Assembly (NCBI GenBank): GCA_002406055.1
Contig: DHMZ01000110.1
Location: 10,544 to 22,309 of the forward strand
DNA: 11,766 nucleotides
Direction: 5' to 3'
Origin: Spirochaetales bacterium UBA4629
GTDB taxonomy: Bacteria; Spirochaetota; Spirochaetia; Sphaerochaetales; Sphaerochaetaceae
The translations under genes and the position numbers were made by a program. This document shows, piece by piece, positions 1 through 7,232 of the stretch. Below the pieces are notes generated by a model that was not told where the DNA came from, made no database searches, and was given only the letters and a program-made list of their open reading frames with translations. Every line of letters starts with the position of its first letter. Within the stretch, counting starts at the first letter, position 1.

Positions 1-22
1 ACGATATTGCGTTCTATATTAT

Positions 23-1057
23 ATGAAGGCTGTTTTTGTATTCTTTATTATCTTGTCTCTTTTATTGGTTAGATTGAACTCTATGAGTATTGAATTTGAT
101 AGTTTGGGGACGTTCAATTTTTCTTATCCATTTGGTGTTACCTCATTGAAAAAAGATAGTTTAGCTATAAAGACAGCCTATTTTAGTTTTGGTTCTATTA
201 GTCAAAGCGGTTTATTTGGCTTAATAGAAGATCCCTTTATTTCCGCTTCCCTAACCCCGGGCGTTACAGCAAGTAAAAAGGATTCTTTTTACGAAACTGA
301 CTCATTTATCACTGTCTTTAATCTTTTTGGTAATTCTCAATTTTTTGTGTCTAGCCGTGGGTTAGGGTTTTCTTCTTCCTTTGAACGTTTTTGTGTTTCA
401 TTTTTGTATGCCTCAAAGGAAGAAGATTTTAGATATCAAATTAAAAGAATAAACAGAATAGATGAAGATCGTATTTGGGCTCTTTTTAGTTTTACATATC
501 CAAATATCAAACTCCTTATACTTTCTTCTCTTTCTTCCTTTTTATCCTTTTCGGTTATGGCTAAAGCCTCTATTTCATTTTCAATTTTTACATTTTCATT
601 TGGGAAGGGAAGAGTTAAAGCCATTACTCAAAATAGTAAAGAGTGGGATATTTATTATGGTCTAGAAATTAAGAATGAAAGATTAAGCTACCTCAGTGAA
701 GTTAAAATGAAAGAGGAGCCAAAGTATTTAAATGAATATCGCGATTATGAATATAAATTAGATACAGAACTTACTCTTGGAGATTTTGCTTTAAAGAACA
801 AAATAAATAAGAGTTTTATAAATGGTAAAATAAAACGAACTGAAAGCTTTGCTATTTCTTTTATGTGGTTTTCGCTTATTCTCAAAGATGCTAAGGACAT
901 TATTCTTTCTTTCGAAAAGAATGGTGTAAAAATAGCAATAGGCCAATCTTATTTCAAAGTAAGTGTAACAATAAAATGGGAAAGAGATGAGTCAGAGCTT
1001 GAACTATCACTAAAGGAAAACAATGAATTCTCTATAAAAATCAAAATCAATATCTAA
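23..1057 (+). CDS. Unrecognised secreted, probably beta-barrel-like protein
   Basis: I do not recognise this 344-residue protein. Residues 1-20 form a hydrophobic leader after Met-Lys (MKAVFVFFIILSLLLVRLNS) that looks like a signal peptide, so export is likely. The remainder is rich in Ser, Phe and Lys, with many short stretches of alternating polar and hydrophobic residues and no long helix-forming segments. It ends in an amphipathic strand (IKIKINI). This suits an outer-membrane barrel or another all-beta envelope protein, but no family motif is visible. The start is uncertain: no Shine-Dalgarno precedes ATG 23, and the frame stays open to the window edge (residues RYCVLYY before the Met), so the true start could lie upstream. 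An internal ATG at 83 would lose the signal peptide. No terminator follows; the next gene has its own promoter 12 bases downstream. That a real gene is present is fairly sure; its function is unknown. Confidence 0.7.
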   Translation: MKAVFVFFIILSLLLVRLNSMSIEFDSLGTFNFSYPFGVTSLKKDSLAIKTAYFSFGSISQSGLFGLIEDPFISASLTPGVTASKKDSFYETDSFITVFNLFGNSQFFVSSRGLGFSSSFERFCVSFLYASKEEDFRYQIKRINRIDEDRIWALFSFTYPNIKLLILSSLSSFLSFSVMAKASISFSIFTFSFGKGRVKAITQNSKEWDIYYGLEIKNERLSYLSEVKMKEEPKYLNEYRDYEYKLDTELTLGDFALKNKINKSFINGKIKRTESFAISFMWFSLILKDAKDIILSFEKNGVKIAIGQSYFKVSVTIKWERDESELELSLKENNEFSIKIKINI

Positions 1058-1068
1058 GTATCTTTTTA

Positions 1069-1097
1069 TTGACATTACATTTTTAAGCATTTAGCTT
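1069..1097 (+). promoter_or_regulatory. Candidate sigma-70 promoter of the small beta-barrel gene
   Basis: A perfect -35 box TTGACA (1069-1074) is followed after 17 bases by a weak -10 box TAGCTT (1092-1097, three of six matches). Transcription would start near 1104, almost on top of the Shine-Dalgarno, leaving a 5' leader of about 13 bases. It lies in the gap just after the stop of the upstream gene. The -35 match and spacing are convincing; the -10 is poor. Confidence 0.45.
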
Positions 1098-1103
1098 ATC
1101 TTT

Positions 1104-1110
1104 GAAGGAG
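1104..1110 (+). promoter_or_regulatory. Ribosome binding site that sets the start at 1117
   Basis: GAAGGAG lies six bases before ATG 1117. A TTG at 1102 in the same frame would give five more residues, but it sits upstream of this site and would break the Met-Lys-Lys-Lys start of the signal peptide. ATG 1117 is therefore preferred. Confidence 0.85.
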
Positions 1111-1116
1111 AATAAT

Positions 1117-1797
1117 ATGAAAAAAAAGTTATTAGTTTGTTTTGTTGTTATTTCTCTTGTTATAACTGGTCTTTCAGCTGCAACAAAAAATAACATAAGT
1201 GTCGGTCTTAATATGGGATATTCAATAAACCCAATTAAGCAGAGTTATTCGCGTTCAAATCAAACAATTAGCACAACTAATTTAAATAAAGGTTTCTCTC
1301 TTGCAGGAACAGCTGAGTTTGGTTTATCTAAGGATGTTTCTTTAAAGGCTAATGTTGGTGTTGATATCTTTGGAAAGGCATCAATATCAACAGATACAAA
1401 AACAAGTCTTGGAAATTCCAATACTAAAGATGAAGCATCTGATTCTACAGGAGCAAACTTTGTTCTCTTTGTTGCACCACAGTATAGCTATCGTGTCAAC
1501 AAGAACGTAAAAATTAATGGTGCTCTTGGTCTCGACATGATGTATGGAAAATATTGTTCTTATACAGGTAATGATGAGAACTTGAAAAAGAGATATACAA
1601 ATCTTGCACTTGGTCTTGGTTTAGAAGCTTCTGGTACATTTAGTGTTGCTAAGAACGTAAACTTAAACCTTGGAACAAGATTCTCTTGGTATTTTGTTAA
1701 CAATGCAGAAGGCTTAAAGAAACAGACTAGTTACACTGATTACTCTTTATCTAATCTTGCATTCAGATTCTTCCTTGGAGCTACTTACTCTCTCTAA
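1117..1797 (+). CDS. Small outer-membrane beta-barrel protein
   Basis: This 226-residue protein starts with a classic signal peptide: three lysines, a hydrophobic core, then a likely cleavage site around GLSA/ATKN (residues 19-23). The mature part is a run of alternating polar and hydrophobic strands, for example NISVGLNMGYSI, SLKANVGVDIFG, VKINGALGLDMMYG and NLNLGTRFSWYF. Polar Ser/Thr/Asn/Lys-rich turns separate them, as in eight- to ten-stranded OmpX/OmpW-like or porin-family barrels. The protein ends in an aromatic strand (FRFFLGATYSL), resembling the C-terminal signal read by the BAM assembly machinery, although the last residue is Leu rather than Phe. The gene stands alone between its own promoter and a strong terminator. 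The exact role (pore, adhesin or structural) cannot be told from sequence. The start is fixed by GAAGGAG six bases upstream. Confidence 0.85.
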   Translation: MKKKLLVCFVVISLVITGLSAATKNNISVGLNMGYSINPIKQSYSRSNQTISTTNLNKGFSLAGTAEFGLSKDVSLKANVGVDIFGKASISTDTKTSLGNSNTKDEASDSTGANFVLFVAPQYSYRVNKNVKINGALGLDMMYGKYCSYTGNDENLKKRYTNLALGLGLEASGTFSVAKNVNLNLGTRFSWYFVNNAEGLKKQTSYTDYSLSNLAFRFFLGATYSL

Positions 1798-1818
1798 GAA
1801 TGAGAAATTATTTTTTTT

Positions 1819-1847
1819 GTGGCCTCTTCTGTGGGGCCACTTTTCTA
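1819..1847 (+). terminator. Rho-independent terminator after the beta-barrel gene
   Basis: GTGGCCTC (1819-1826) pairs with GGGGCCAC (1833-1840) in an eight-base stem with one G-U pair and a six-base loop. TTTTCT follows. A run of T also precedes the stem, so it works only in the + direction. Confidence 0.85.
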
Positions 1848-1874
1848 TCTCTTTATTAAGGATGAGAAAATAAA

Positions 1875-1880
1875 TATAAT
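1875..1880 (+). promoter_or_regulatory. -10 box of a likely cysS promoter
   Basis: A perfect TATAAT lies 38 bases before the cysS start codon and just after the upstream terminator. Transcription would start near 1887. The hexamer 17 bases upstream (TTTATT, 1852-1857) is a poor -35 match, so the promoter may need an activator or be of modest strength. Confidence 0.5.
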
Positions 1881-1912
1881 ACGACAATGTCAATAAAATT
1901 AGGAGGACACAT

Positions 1913-3313
1913 ATGAAGTTATACAATACGATGACAAGAAAAGTAGAGGAATTTGTTCCAATTAAGCCAGGTCAGGTATCGATGTATTGTTGTGGTCCTA
2001 CTGTCTATAATTATGCACATATAGGTAATTTAAGAACATTTATATTTGAAGATGTCTTGAAAAGAACTCTTCTCAGTGATGGCTATAAAGTAAAGCACGT
2101 TATGAATATCACAGACGTTGGTCACCTAACAGGTGATGGAGACGATGGAGAGGATAAACTTGGCAAAAGAAGTAGAGAGACAGGTAAGAGTGTTTGGGAT
2201 ATAGCAAAGTTCTATACAGATGCTTTCTTTGCTGATGAAAAAGCTTTGAATATAATTAGACCAACAATTGTATGTAAGGCAACAGATCATATAGAAGATA
2301 TGATAAAGCTCATAAAAGTCCTTGAAGAGAAGGGCCATACATACACTTCTGGTGGAAATGTTTATTTTTCAATCGATACTATCTCAGACTATGGGAAGCT
2401 TGCAGGTCAAAAGCAAGAAGACAAGATGAGTGGAGCTAGAATCGAAGTTGATGGAAATAAAAGAAATAGCAAGGACTTTGTCCTTTGGTTCACCAACTCA
2501 AAGTTTGGTGAACAGGCTATGATGTGGGATAGTCCATGGGGCAGAGGTTACCCAGGTTGGCATATTGAATGTTCTGCTATGAGTATGAAGTACTTAGGCG
2601 AGCATTTTGATATTCACTGTGGTGGAATTGATGCTATTCCTGTTCATCACACTAATGAAATAGCTCAGAGTGAAGCTGCGACAGGTAAAAAGTGGGTCAA
2701 TTATTGGTGCCATGGAGAGTTCCTTCTTAACGACAAAGGCAAGATGAGTAAGTCTAGTGGTGAATTCTTAACCCTACCTGTTGTTGTTGAGCATGGCTAT
2801 AACCCTCTCGATTACAGATATTTCTGTCTTTCTGGTCACTATAGAACACAGCTTAAGTTCTCTTGGGAAGCTTTAGATCATGCTAAGAGTGCAAGAGAAA
2901 AGCTTGTACAGATTGTATCTGAATTGAAAAAGAGTGGTGAAGCAAAGACACTTTCAGAAGATGCAAAAGCTTATTTAGACAGCTTTATGGATGCTATGAA
3001 TAATGATTTGATGGCACCACTTGCACTTGCTTCAATGTGGAAGATGCTTAAAGACAATACAGTTTCAGACTCAGAAAAGCTTTCTGTCCTCTACAGTATG
3101 GATAAGATTCTTGGTTTAGACCTCGATAAAATCGAAGCAAAGACTGAAGAAAGAGTTGGTGGAGAAAGAGAATGGAAGCTTGTCGAAGAGAGAGCAAAGG
3201 CCAAAAAAGAGAAGAATTGGGCTAGAGCCGATGAGATTAGAGATGAGTTAAGTGCTTTGGGATATGTCGTAAAAGATACACCAAAAGGACCTGTTCTCGA
3301 AAAAACTGTGTAA
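1913..3313 (+). CDS. cysS: Cysteinyl-tRNA synthetase
   Basis: This cytoplasmic class I synthetase joins cysteine to tRNA-Cys using ATP. The 466-residue length matches the family. The ATP-binding HIGH motif appears as HIGN (residues 36-39) in the typical context CCGPTVYNYAHIGN. The KMSKS loop is intact at 277-281. The four zinc ligands that select cysteine are in place at C27, C220, H245 and E249, with the same spacing from C220 to H245 to E249 as in the E. coli enzyme. The family hallmark GWHIECSAMS is present. The C-terminal helical part (about 320-466) carries the anticodon-binding region and ends in the usual EIRDEL...VKDTPKGP stretch. AGGAGG lies six bases before the ATG. It is the first gene of a unit with an ECF sigma factor and an anti-sigma factor: the sigma gene begins 28 bases after its stop, with no terminator between. 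Confidence 0.98.
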   Translation: MKLYNTMTRKVEEFVPIKPGQVSMYCCGPTVYNYAHIGNLRTFIFEDVLKRTLLSDGYKVKHVMNITDVGHLTGDGDDGEDKLGKRSRETGKSVWDIAKFYTDAFFADEKALNIIRPTIVCKATDHIEDMIKLIKVLEEKGHTYTSGGNVYFSIDTISDYGKLAGQKQEDKMSGARIEVDGNKRNSKDFVLWFTNSKFGEQAMMWDSPWGRGYPGWHIECSAMSMKYLGEHFDIHCGGIDAIPVHHTNEIAQSEAATGKKWVNYWCHGEFLLNDKGKMSKSSGEFLTLPVVVEHGYNPLDYRYFCLSGHYRTQLKFSWEALDHAKSAREKLVQIVSELKKSGEAKTLSEDAKAYLDSFMDAMNNDLMAPLALASMWKMLKDNTVSDSEKLSVLYSMDKILGLDLDKIEAKTEERVGGEREWKLVEERAKAKKEKNWARADEIRDELSALGYVVKDTPKGPVLEKTV

Positions 3314-3341
3314 CCTTATATATAGGATAATTGTTAGTAAG

Positions 3342-3878
3342 ATGGAAATAAAAAGTACCAATAGGGACGATTTTAGGAAAGTATACGATACAAATTACAC
3401 TTTGCTCATGCAAGTTGCAATGCATATTGTATATAACCAAGAGATTGCGGAGGACCTTGTTCAGGAAACTTTTGAAAGATTCTATGTTAAGAATATGAGT
3501 TTTCCGACAATGGATGATGCAAAGTATTGGCTCTTAAGAGTAACAAAGAATCTCTCCCTCAACCATCTGAAGCATAATAAACGAGAGCTTCAGCTTGTTG
3601 AGAAAGTGAAGAAAATGCCAGGCAGTGAGCTAGCCAACTATACAGACTCTGCTTCTGCTGTCATTGAAGAAGAGGAGAGAAAGAATGTTAGGCGTGCTGT
3701 TGAAGCTCTGCCTGAGAACTTGAGGCTTGTAATTCAGCTGAAGGAGTATTCTGGTTTGGATTACAAAGCTATAGGAAAGGTACTTGGAATTTCTGAAACT
3801 AATGTAAAGGTAAGAGTTCATAGAGCACGACATAAGCTTGAGAGCTTGCTTACTTCGGAGGAAAAAGATGTGTATTGA
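3342..3878 (+). CDS. ECF-family RNA polymerase sigma factor
   Basis: This 178-residue sigma-70-family protein has only regions 2 and 4, as ECF (group 4) factors do. Region 2 spans about residues 8-80, with the core-binding and -10-recognition signature AEDLVQETFERFY (36-48) and then YWLLRVTKNLSLNHLK. Region 4 spans about 113-170 and includes LPENLRLVIQLKEYSGLDY and the helix-turn-helix AIGKVLGISETNVKVRVHRA, which reads the -35 element. It should direct RNA polymerase to a small regulon when released by the anti-sigma factor encoded next, whose gene overlaps it by 11 bases. The Shine-Dalgarno is weak: AGGA lies 14 bases before the ATG, so translation may depend on ribosomes leaving cysS. No ECF-type self-promoter is obvious in the 28-base gap. 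Its targets and inducing signal are unknown. Confidence 0.95.
   Translation: MEIKSTNRDDFRKVYDTNYTLLMQVAMHIVYNQEIAEDLVQETFERFYVKNMSFPTMDDAKYWLLRVTKNLSLNHLKHNKRELQLVEKVKKMPGSELANYTDSASAVIEEEERKNVRRAVEALPENLRLVIQLKEYSGLDYKAIGKVLGISETNVKVRVHRARHKLESLLTSEEKDVY
3857..3861 (+). promoter_or_regulatory. Ribosome binding site that sets the anti-sigma start
   Basis: GGAGG inside the end of the sigma gene lies six bases before ATG 3868. The frame is open further upstream, with an earlier possible start at 3838. The Shine-Dalgarno, and the family habit of beginning just before the first zinc-binding Cys, favour 3868. Confidence 0.85.
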
Positions 3879-4413
3879 TTTGCAGATGCTCTCTTCATAT
3901 TTAGATGGGGAGTTAAAGGAGCCCTACAAGACTCAAGTAGAAGAACATCTTTCACATTGTGCAACTTGTCGTAATCTTCTTCATTCTATGGAGAATTTAG
4001 ATAAGACAATTCAATCTGATTCATTTTCTGAAGAAGAGTTAAATAGAAATAAAGATGCTATCTATAAGAAGCTTGATAATAAGTTCTTCAATGAAAAGAG
4101 CAAAGTAAGCATCTTTAGAAGGAAGATTCAGATGAGTATTCCTTCCATGATTGCAACAGCTGCCGCTGCAACATTTATCTTTGTTGGTGGCTTTATGCTT
4201 TTTGGTACAAATAGCAATCAGACAAGTGATATTCTCCCATCTTTCACAGTTAATGCTGAGAGTGACAACGTTAGATTTGTATCCAACAAGGATAGTTTAG
4301 ATAATTATTCACTTGAAGAAATACTCCAATACCTAGATAGTAAAGGCTACAATGTAGATATATCTATAAAAGGGTTACAGCCTCTAGATAATACTCAAAG
4401 TAGTGAAAACTAA
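3868..4413 (+). CDS. Zinc-binding (zf-HC2/ZAS) transmembrane anti-sigma factor
   Basis: This 181-residue partner of the preceding ECF sigma factor should hold it inactive at the membrane. The N-terminal domain has the complete zinc-binding anti-sigma motif: C2, then H27-x3-C31-x2-C34, within the typical context LSSYLDGEL. A basic stretch (FRRKIQ) precedes a single membrane segment at about residues 92-113 (IATAAAATFIFVGGFMLFG). About 65 residues then lie outside the cytoplasmic membrane. This outer part is short, Ser/Asp/Asn-rich and not a recognised sensor domain; it contains a small helical stretch, YSLEEILQYLDSKGYNVDIS. Overlap with the sigma gene implies coupled translation, and its Shine-Dalgarno is much stronger than that of the sigma gene. 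The signal could be envelope stress through regulated cleavage, or redox change through the Cys/zinc site. The sequence does not decide between them. Confidence 0.92.
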   Translation: MCIDLQMLSSYLDGELKEPYKTQVEEHLSHCATCRNLLHSMENLDKTIQSDSFSEEELNRNKDAIYKKLDNKFFNEKSKVSIFRRKIQMSIPSMIATAAAATFIFVGGFMLFGTNSNQTSDILPSFTVNAESDNVRFVSNKDSLDNYSLEEILQYLDSKGYNVDISIKGLQPLDNTQSSEN

Positions 4414-4420
4414 TTTCTTT

Positions 4421-4457
4421 AGGGTCTTTGCAATACCGCAAGGACCTTTCTTTTTTT
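4421..4457 (+). terminator. Rho-independent terminator after the anti-sigma gene
   Basis: AGGGTCTTTGC (4421-4431) pairs with GCAAGGACCTT (4438-4448) in an 11-base stem with two G-U pairs and a six-base loop. A T-rich tract (TCTTTTTTT) follows. It closes the cysS-sigma-anti-sigma unit and separates it from valS. Confidence 0.88.
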
Positions 4458-4487
4458 ATTAAATGCTACACACTTTGCATCTTGTAA

Positions 4488-4516
4488 TTGTTACCATTTG
4501 TTTTATTTGATAAAAT
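4488..4516 (+). promoter_or_regulatory. Sigma-70-type promoter of valS
   Basis: TTGTTA (-35, 4488-4493, four of six matches) and TAAAAT (-10, 4511-4516, five of six) are 17 bases apart. Transcription should start near 4523, giving a leader of only about 15 bases. There is therefore no room for a T-box or other leader riboregulator, although such control is common for synthetase genes in Firmicutes. Confidence 0.6.
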
Positions 4517-4527
4517 TCTGAGCAATT

Positions 4528-4532
4528 GGAGG
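4528..4532 (+). promoter_or_regulatory. Ribosome binding site that sets the valS start
   Basis: GGAGG lies five bases before ATG 4538. An in-frame TTG at 4526 overlaps the approach to this site and has no Shine-Dalgarno of its own. ATG 4538 is therefore chosen, giving 883 residues. Confidence 0.88.
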
Positions 4533-4537
4533 ATCGG

Positions 4538-7189
4538 ATGAAAGCTGTAGAGTTAACAAAGACTTATAATCCAAAAGAATTTGAAGATCGTATTTATAGC
4601 GAATGGAAAGAAAAGGGCGAATTTGCTCCTAGAAGTGGAGAAGGTCACTTCTCTGTGGTAATGCCACCTCCAAATGTTACAGGCGTCTTACATATGGGAC
4701 ACGCCCTTAATAATAATCTTCAAGATATCATCGTACGATATAAGAGAATGAAGGGACTTCCAACTCTTTGGGTTCCAGGAACAGACCATGCTGGTATTGC
4801 TACACAGAATGTCGTAGAGCGTCAGCTTGCGAAAGAGGGATTAAGACGACAGGATTTAGGTCGTGAAAAGTTTTTAGAGCGTACATGGCAAGTAAAAGAT
4901 AAGCATCATGACATAATAAAGCGTCAGCTTGAAAAACTTGGTTCATCATGTGATTGGGACCATGAGCGTTTTACTATGGATGAAGGCTTGAGCAGAGCTG
5001 TTAGGGAAGCTTTTGTTACTCTCTATGAAAGGGGGCTTATTTACAAGGGAAATTATCTTGTAAATTACTGTCCAAAGTGTGGCACAGCACTTGCCGATGA
5101 TGAAGTTGAATATGAAAATGTCCCAGGAAAGCTCTATGATGTAAGATATCCATATTCAGATGGATCTGGATGGATTACTGTTGCTACAACACGTCCTGAA
5201 ACTATGTTTGGAGATGTCGCTGTTGCTGTTAACCCAACAGATGAACGATATACATCTATTGTCGGAAAGAAGCTTCGCCTTCCATTAACAGATAGAGAAA
5301 TCCCAATCATTGCAGATAGCTTTGTTGAGAAGGATTTTGGAACAGGAATGGTAAAGATTACTCCTGCTCATGACCCAAATGACTGGGAGTGTGGAAAACG
5401 CCACAATTTGGAAGCTATCAACGTTTTAAATCCAGATGGAACTCTCAATGATAATTGCCCAGAAAAATATAGAAATATTCCAGCAGCAAAAGCAAGAGAG
5501 CTTGTTGCTCTTGAGCTAAAAGAGAAGGGATATCTCTTAAGTGAAAAGGATTACAATCACGATGTAGGTCATTGCTATCGTTGTCATACAGTTGTTGAAC
5601 CATATCTTTCAGAGCAGTGGTTTGTTAGGATGAGGGGCATGGCCGATAAAGCAATTAACGCATGGAAAAATGGAGATATTGTCTTCTATCCAAAGAGATG
5701 GGAAAATACATACCTTCATTGGATGGAAACAATTAAAGATTGGTGTATCTCTCGACAGCTTTGGTGGGGACATAGAATTCCAGTATGGTACTGCAATGAC
5801 TGTGGTGAGATGATTGTTTCTCGTACTGATGTAGTAGAGTGTCCAAAATGTCATAGTAAGAATCTACGCCAAGATACAGATGTTCTTGATACTTGGTTCT
5901 CCTCATGGCTATGGCCATTTAGTACACTTGGTTGGCCAGAAAAGACACCAGACTTTGAAAAATTCTTCCCAACAAATACCCTTGTTTCTGCTTATGATAT
6001 TATCTTCTTCTGGATTAGTAGAATGATTATGGCAAGTGAGGAATTTTTAGGAGTTGCTCCATTTAAAGATATTGTCATAACAGGTCTTGTAAGAGATATT
6101 CATGGCCGTAAGATGAGCAAAAGCCTTGGTAATGGTATTGATCCACTTGAAGTTATTGATGAGTATGGTGCTGATGCAACAAAGTTCACACTTTGTTATC
6201 TTGCTGCACAGGGACAGGATGTTCAAATCGATATGTCTTCATTCCGTCTTGGCTCAAGATTTGCCAATAAGATTTGGAATGCTACAAGATTCTTACTTAT
6301 GAATCTTGAAAATAGAGAGCTTGTTAGTGTAGATAGGTCTATGTTATCTATTCCTGATAGATGGATTTATTCCCGCTTAAATAAAGCAATTAAAACAATA
6401 GATGATGCTATGGTTGGCTATCATTTTAACGAAGCTGCAAGCGCTGTTTATTCCTTCTTCTGGAACGATTTCTGTGACTGGTATATCGAGGCAAGCAAGG
6501 AAAAGCTTTTAAGAGGAACAGATAGAGAAAAAGATATTCAAGTTTCCATCATTATGGATATTCTTGAAACATCTATGCGCTTAATGCATCCATTCTTGTC
6601 ATTTATTACAGAGGAAATATATCAAAAGCTTCCTAACCATAAGGGAGATGTAATTGTTGCACCATATCCAGAGGTAAAAGAAGAATACAATGATAGTGAA
6701 GCAGACAAGAGTATGGATTACCTACAGGAAATTGTAAGGGCAGTAAGAGCTGTTAGAAGTACTCTTTCTATTGGACCAGAAAAGAAGATTAAGGTTGTTG
6801 TAAGACCAGATAAAGATTCTCCATTTGTTCCATTCTTGGAAGAAGAGAAAGATATAATTGCATCCTTCATCAACGCTTCTTCTCTTATCATTGATAAAGA
6901 CAACAGTGAAGATGTTGTTTCTCAGTTCCCAACTCATGGTCAGGGCTTTGAAGCATTTATCTTTGCTCGTGACGCTATCGACGTAGATGGTGAGATAAAG
7001 CGACTAGAGAATGAAAAAGCTAAGGCTGAAGCTAATTTAATGCAGAGTGAAAAGAAGCTAACAAATGAAAACTTTATTTCACATGCTAAGAGTGAAGCTA
7101 TCGAAAAAGAAAAGATGAAGAAAGCTGAATTTGAAGAGGTAATCAAAAAGAGTAGCGAACATATTGAGTTATTGAAATCTCTTAAATAA
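4538..7189 (+). CDS. valS: Valyl-tRNA synthetase
   Basis: This cytoplasmic class I synthetase charges tRNA-Val and edits mischarged threonine. Its 883 residues are a normal bacterial length. The HIGH motif reads HMGH (52-55) in the family context PPPNVTGVLHMGHALN. The editing domain is inserted after it, with TTRPETMFGD (from 217) and the ITPAHDPND segment. KMSKS is intact at 525-529, followed by LGNGIDPLEVI. Several Cys pairs that may hold zinc are present: C178/C181, C346/C349, C419/C422 and C435/C438. The anticodon-binding helical domain follows, and the C-terminal ~65 residues form the Lys/Glu-rich coiled coil typical of ValRS that contacts the tRNA. The gene has its own promoter and terminator. 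Nothing looks broken. Confidence 0.98.
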   Translation: MKAVELTKTYNPKEFEDRIYSEWKEKGEFAPRSGEGHFSVVMPPPNVTGVLHMGHALNNNLQDIIVRYKRMKGLPTLWVPGTDHAGIATQNVVERQLAKEGLRRQDLGREKFLERTWQVKDKHHDIIKRQLEKLGSSCDWDHERFTMDEGLSRAVREAFVTLYERGLIYKGNYLVNYCPKCGTALADDEVEYENVPGKLYDVRYPYSDGSGWITVATTRPETMFGDVAVAVNPTDERYTSIVGKKLRLPLTDREIPIIADSFVEKDFGTGMVKITPAHDPNDWECGKRHNLEAINVLNPDGTLNDNCPEKYRNIPAAKARELVALELKEKGYLLSEKDYNHDVGHCYRCHTVVEPYLSEQWFVRMRGMADKAINAWKNGDIVFYPKRWENTYLHWMETIKDWCISRQLWWGHRIPVWYCNDCGEMIVSRTDVVECPKCHSKNLRQDTDVLDTWFSSWLWPFSTLGWPEKTPDFEKFFPTNTLVSAYDIIFFWISRMIMASEEFLGVAPFKDIVITGLVRDIHGRKMSKSLGNGIDPLEVIDEYGADATKFTLCYLAAQGQDVQIDMSSFRLGSRFANKIWNATRFLLMNLENRELVSVDRSMLSIPDRWIYSRLNKAIKTIDDAMVGYHFNEAASAVYSFFWNDFCDWYIEASKEKLLRGTDREKDIQVSIIMDILETSMRLMHPFLSFITEEIYQKLPNHKGDVIVAPYPEVKEEYNDSEADKSMDYLQEIVRAVRAVRSTLSIGPEKKIKVVVRPDKDSPFVPFLEEEKDIIASFINASSLIIDKDNSEDVVSQFPTHGQGFEAFIFARDAIDVDGEIKRLENEKAKAEANLMQSEKKLTNENFISHAKSEAIEKEKMKKAEFEEVIKKSSEHIELLKSLK

Positions 7190-7206
7190 AGATTGCTGTT
7201 ATTAAG

Positions 7207-7232
7207 AAGAGCCCCGAAAAAGGGCTCTTTTT
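7207..7232 (+). terminator. Rho-independent terminator between valS and the convergent gene
   Basis: AAGAGCCC (7207-7214) pairs perfectly with GGGCTCTT (7222-7229) around a seven-base A-rich loop, followed by T residues. The hairpin could also act on the - strand, but there the following T tract is poor (CTTCTTAAT). The stop codon of the convergent methyltransferase gene (7231-7233) lies within the T tract. Confidence 0.88.

Noticed and set aside
436..624. Open frames on both strands inside the first gene (- strand 436-624, + strand 462-665)
   Set aside because: They lie inside a longer frame with a signal peptide, have no Shine-Dalgarno, and show composition expected of an antisense or shifted reading of it.
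1102..1116. TTG 1102 as start of the small barrel protein
   Set aside because: It overlaps the approach to the Shine-Dalgarno at 1104-1110, and ATG 1117 gives a clean signal peptide.
3303..3331. GATAAT (3326-3331) as a promoter for the sigma gene
   Set aside because: No acceptable -35 box is found 16-18 bases upstream, and no typical ECF promoter motif is seen.
3838..3867. Earlier start for the anti-sigma factor, adding ten residues
   Set aside because: No Shine-Dalgarno is seen there; GGAGG points to ATG 3868, which places the first zinc Cys at residue 2 as usual in the family.
4414..4537. T-box or other riboswitch ahead of valS
   Set aside because: The region is filled by the upstream terminator and a promoter whose start leaves only about 15 bases of leader; no T-box sequence is visible.
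6718..7146. Several antisense frames of 60-71 codons within the end of valS
   Set aside because: They are shadows of the strongly conserved ValRS frame and show no start signal or family motif.
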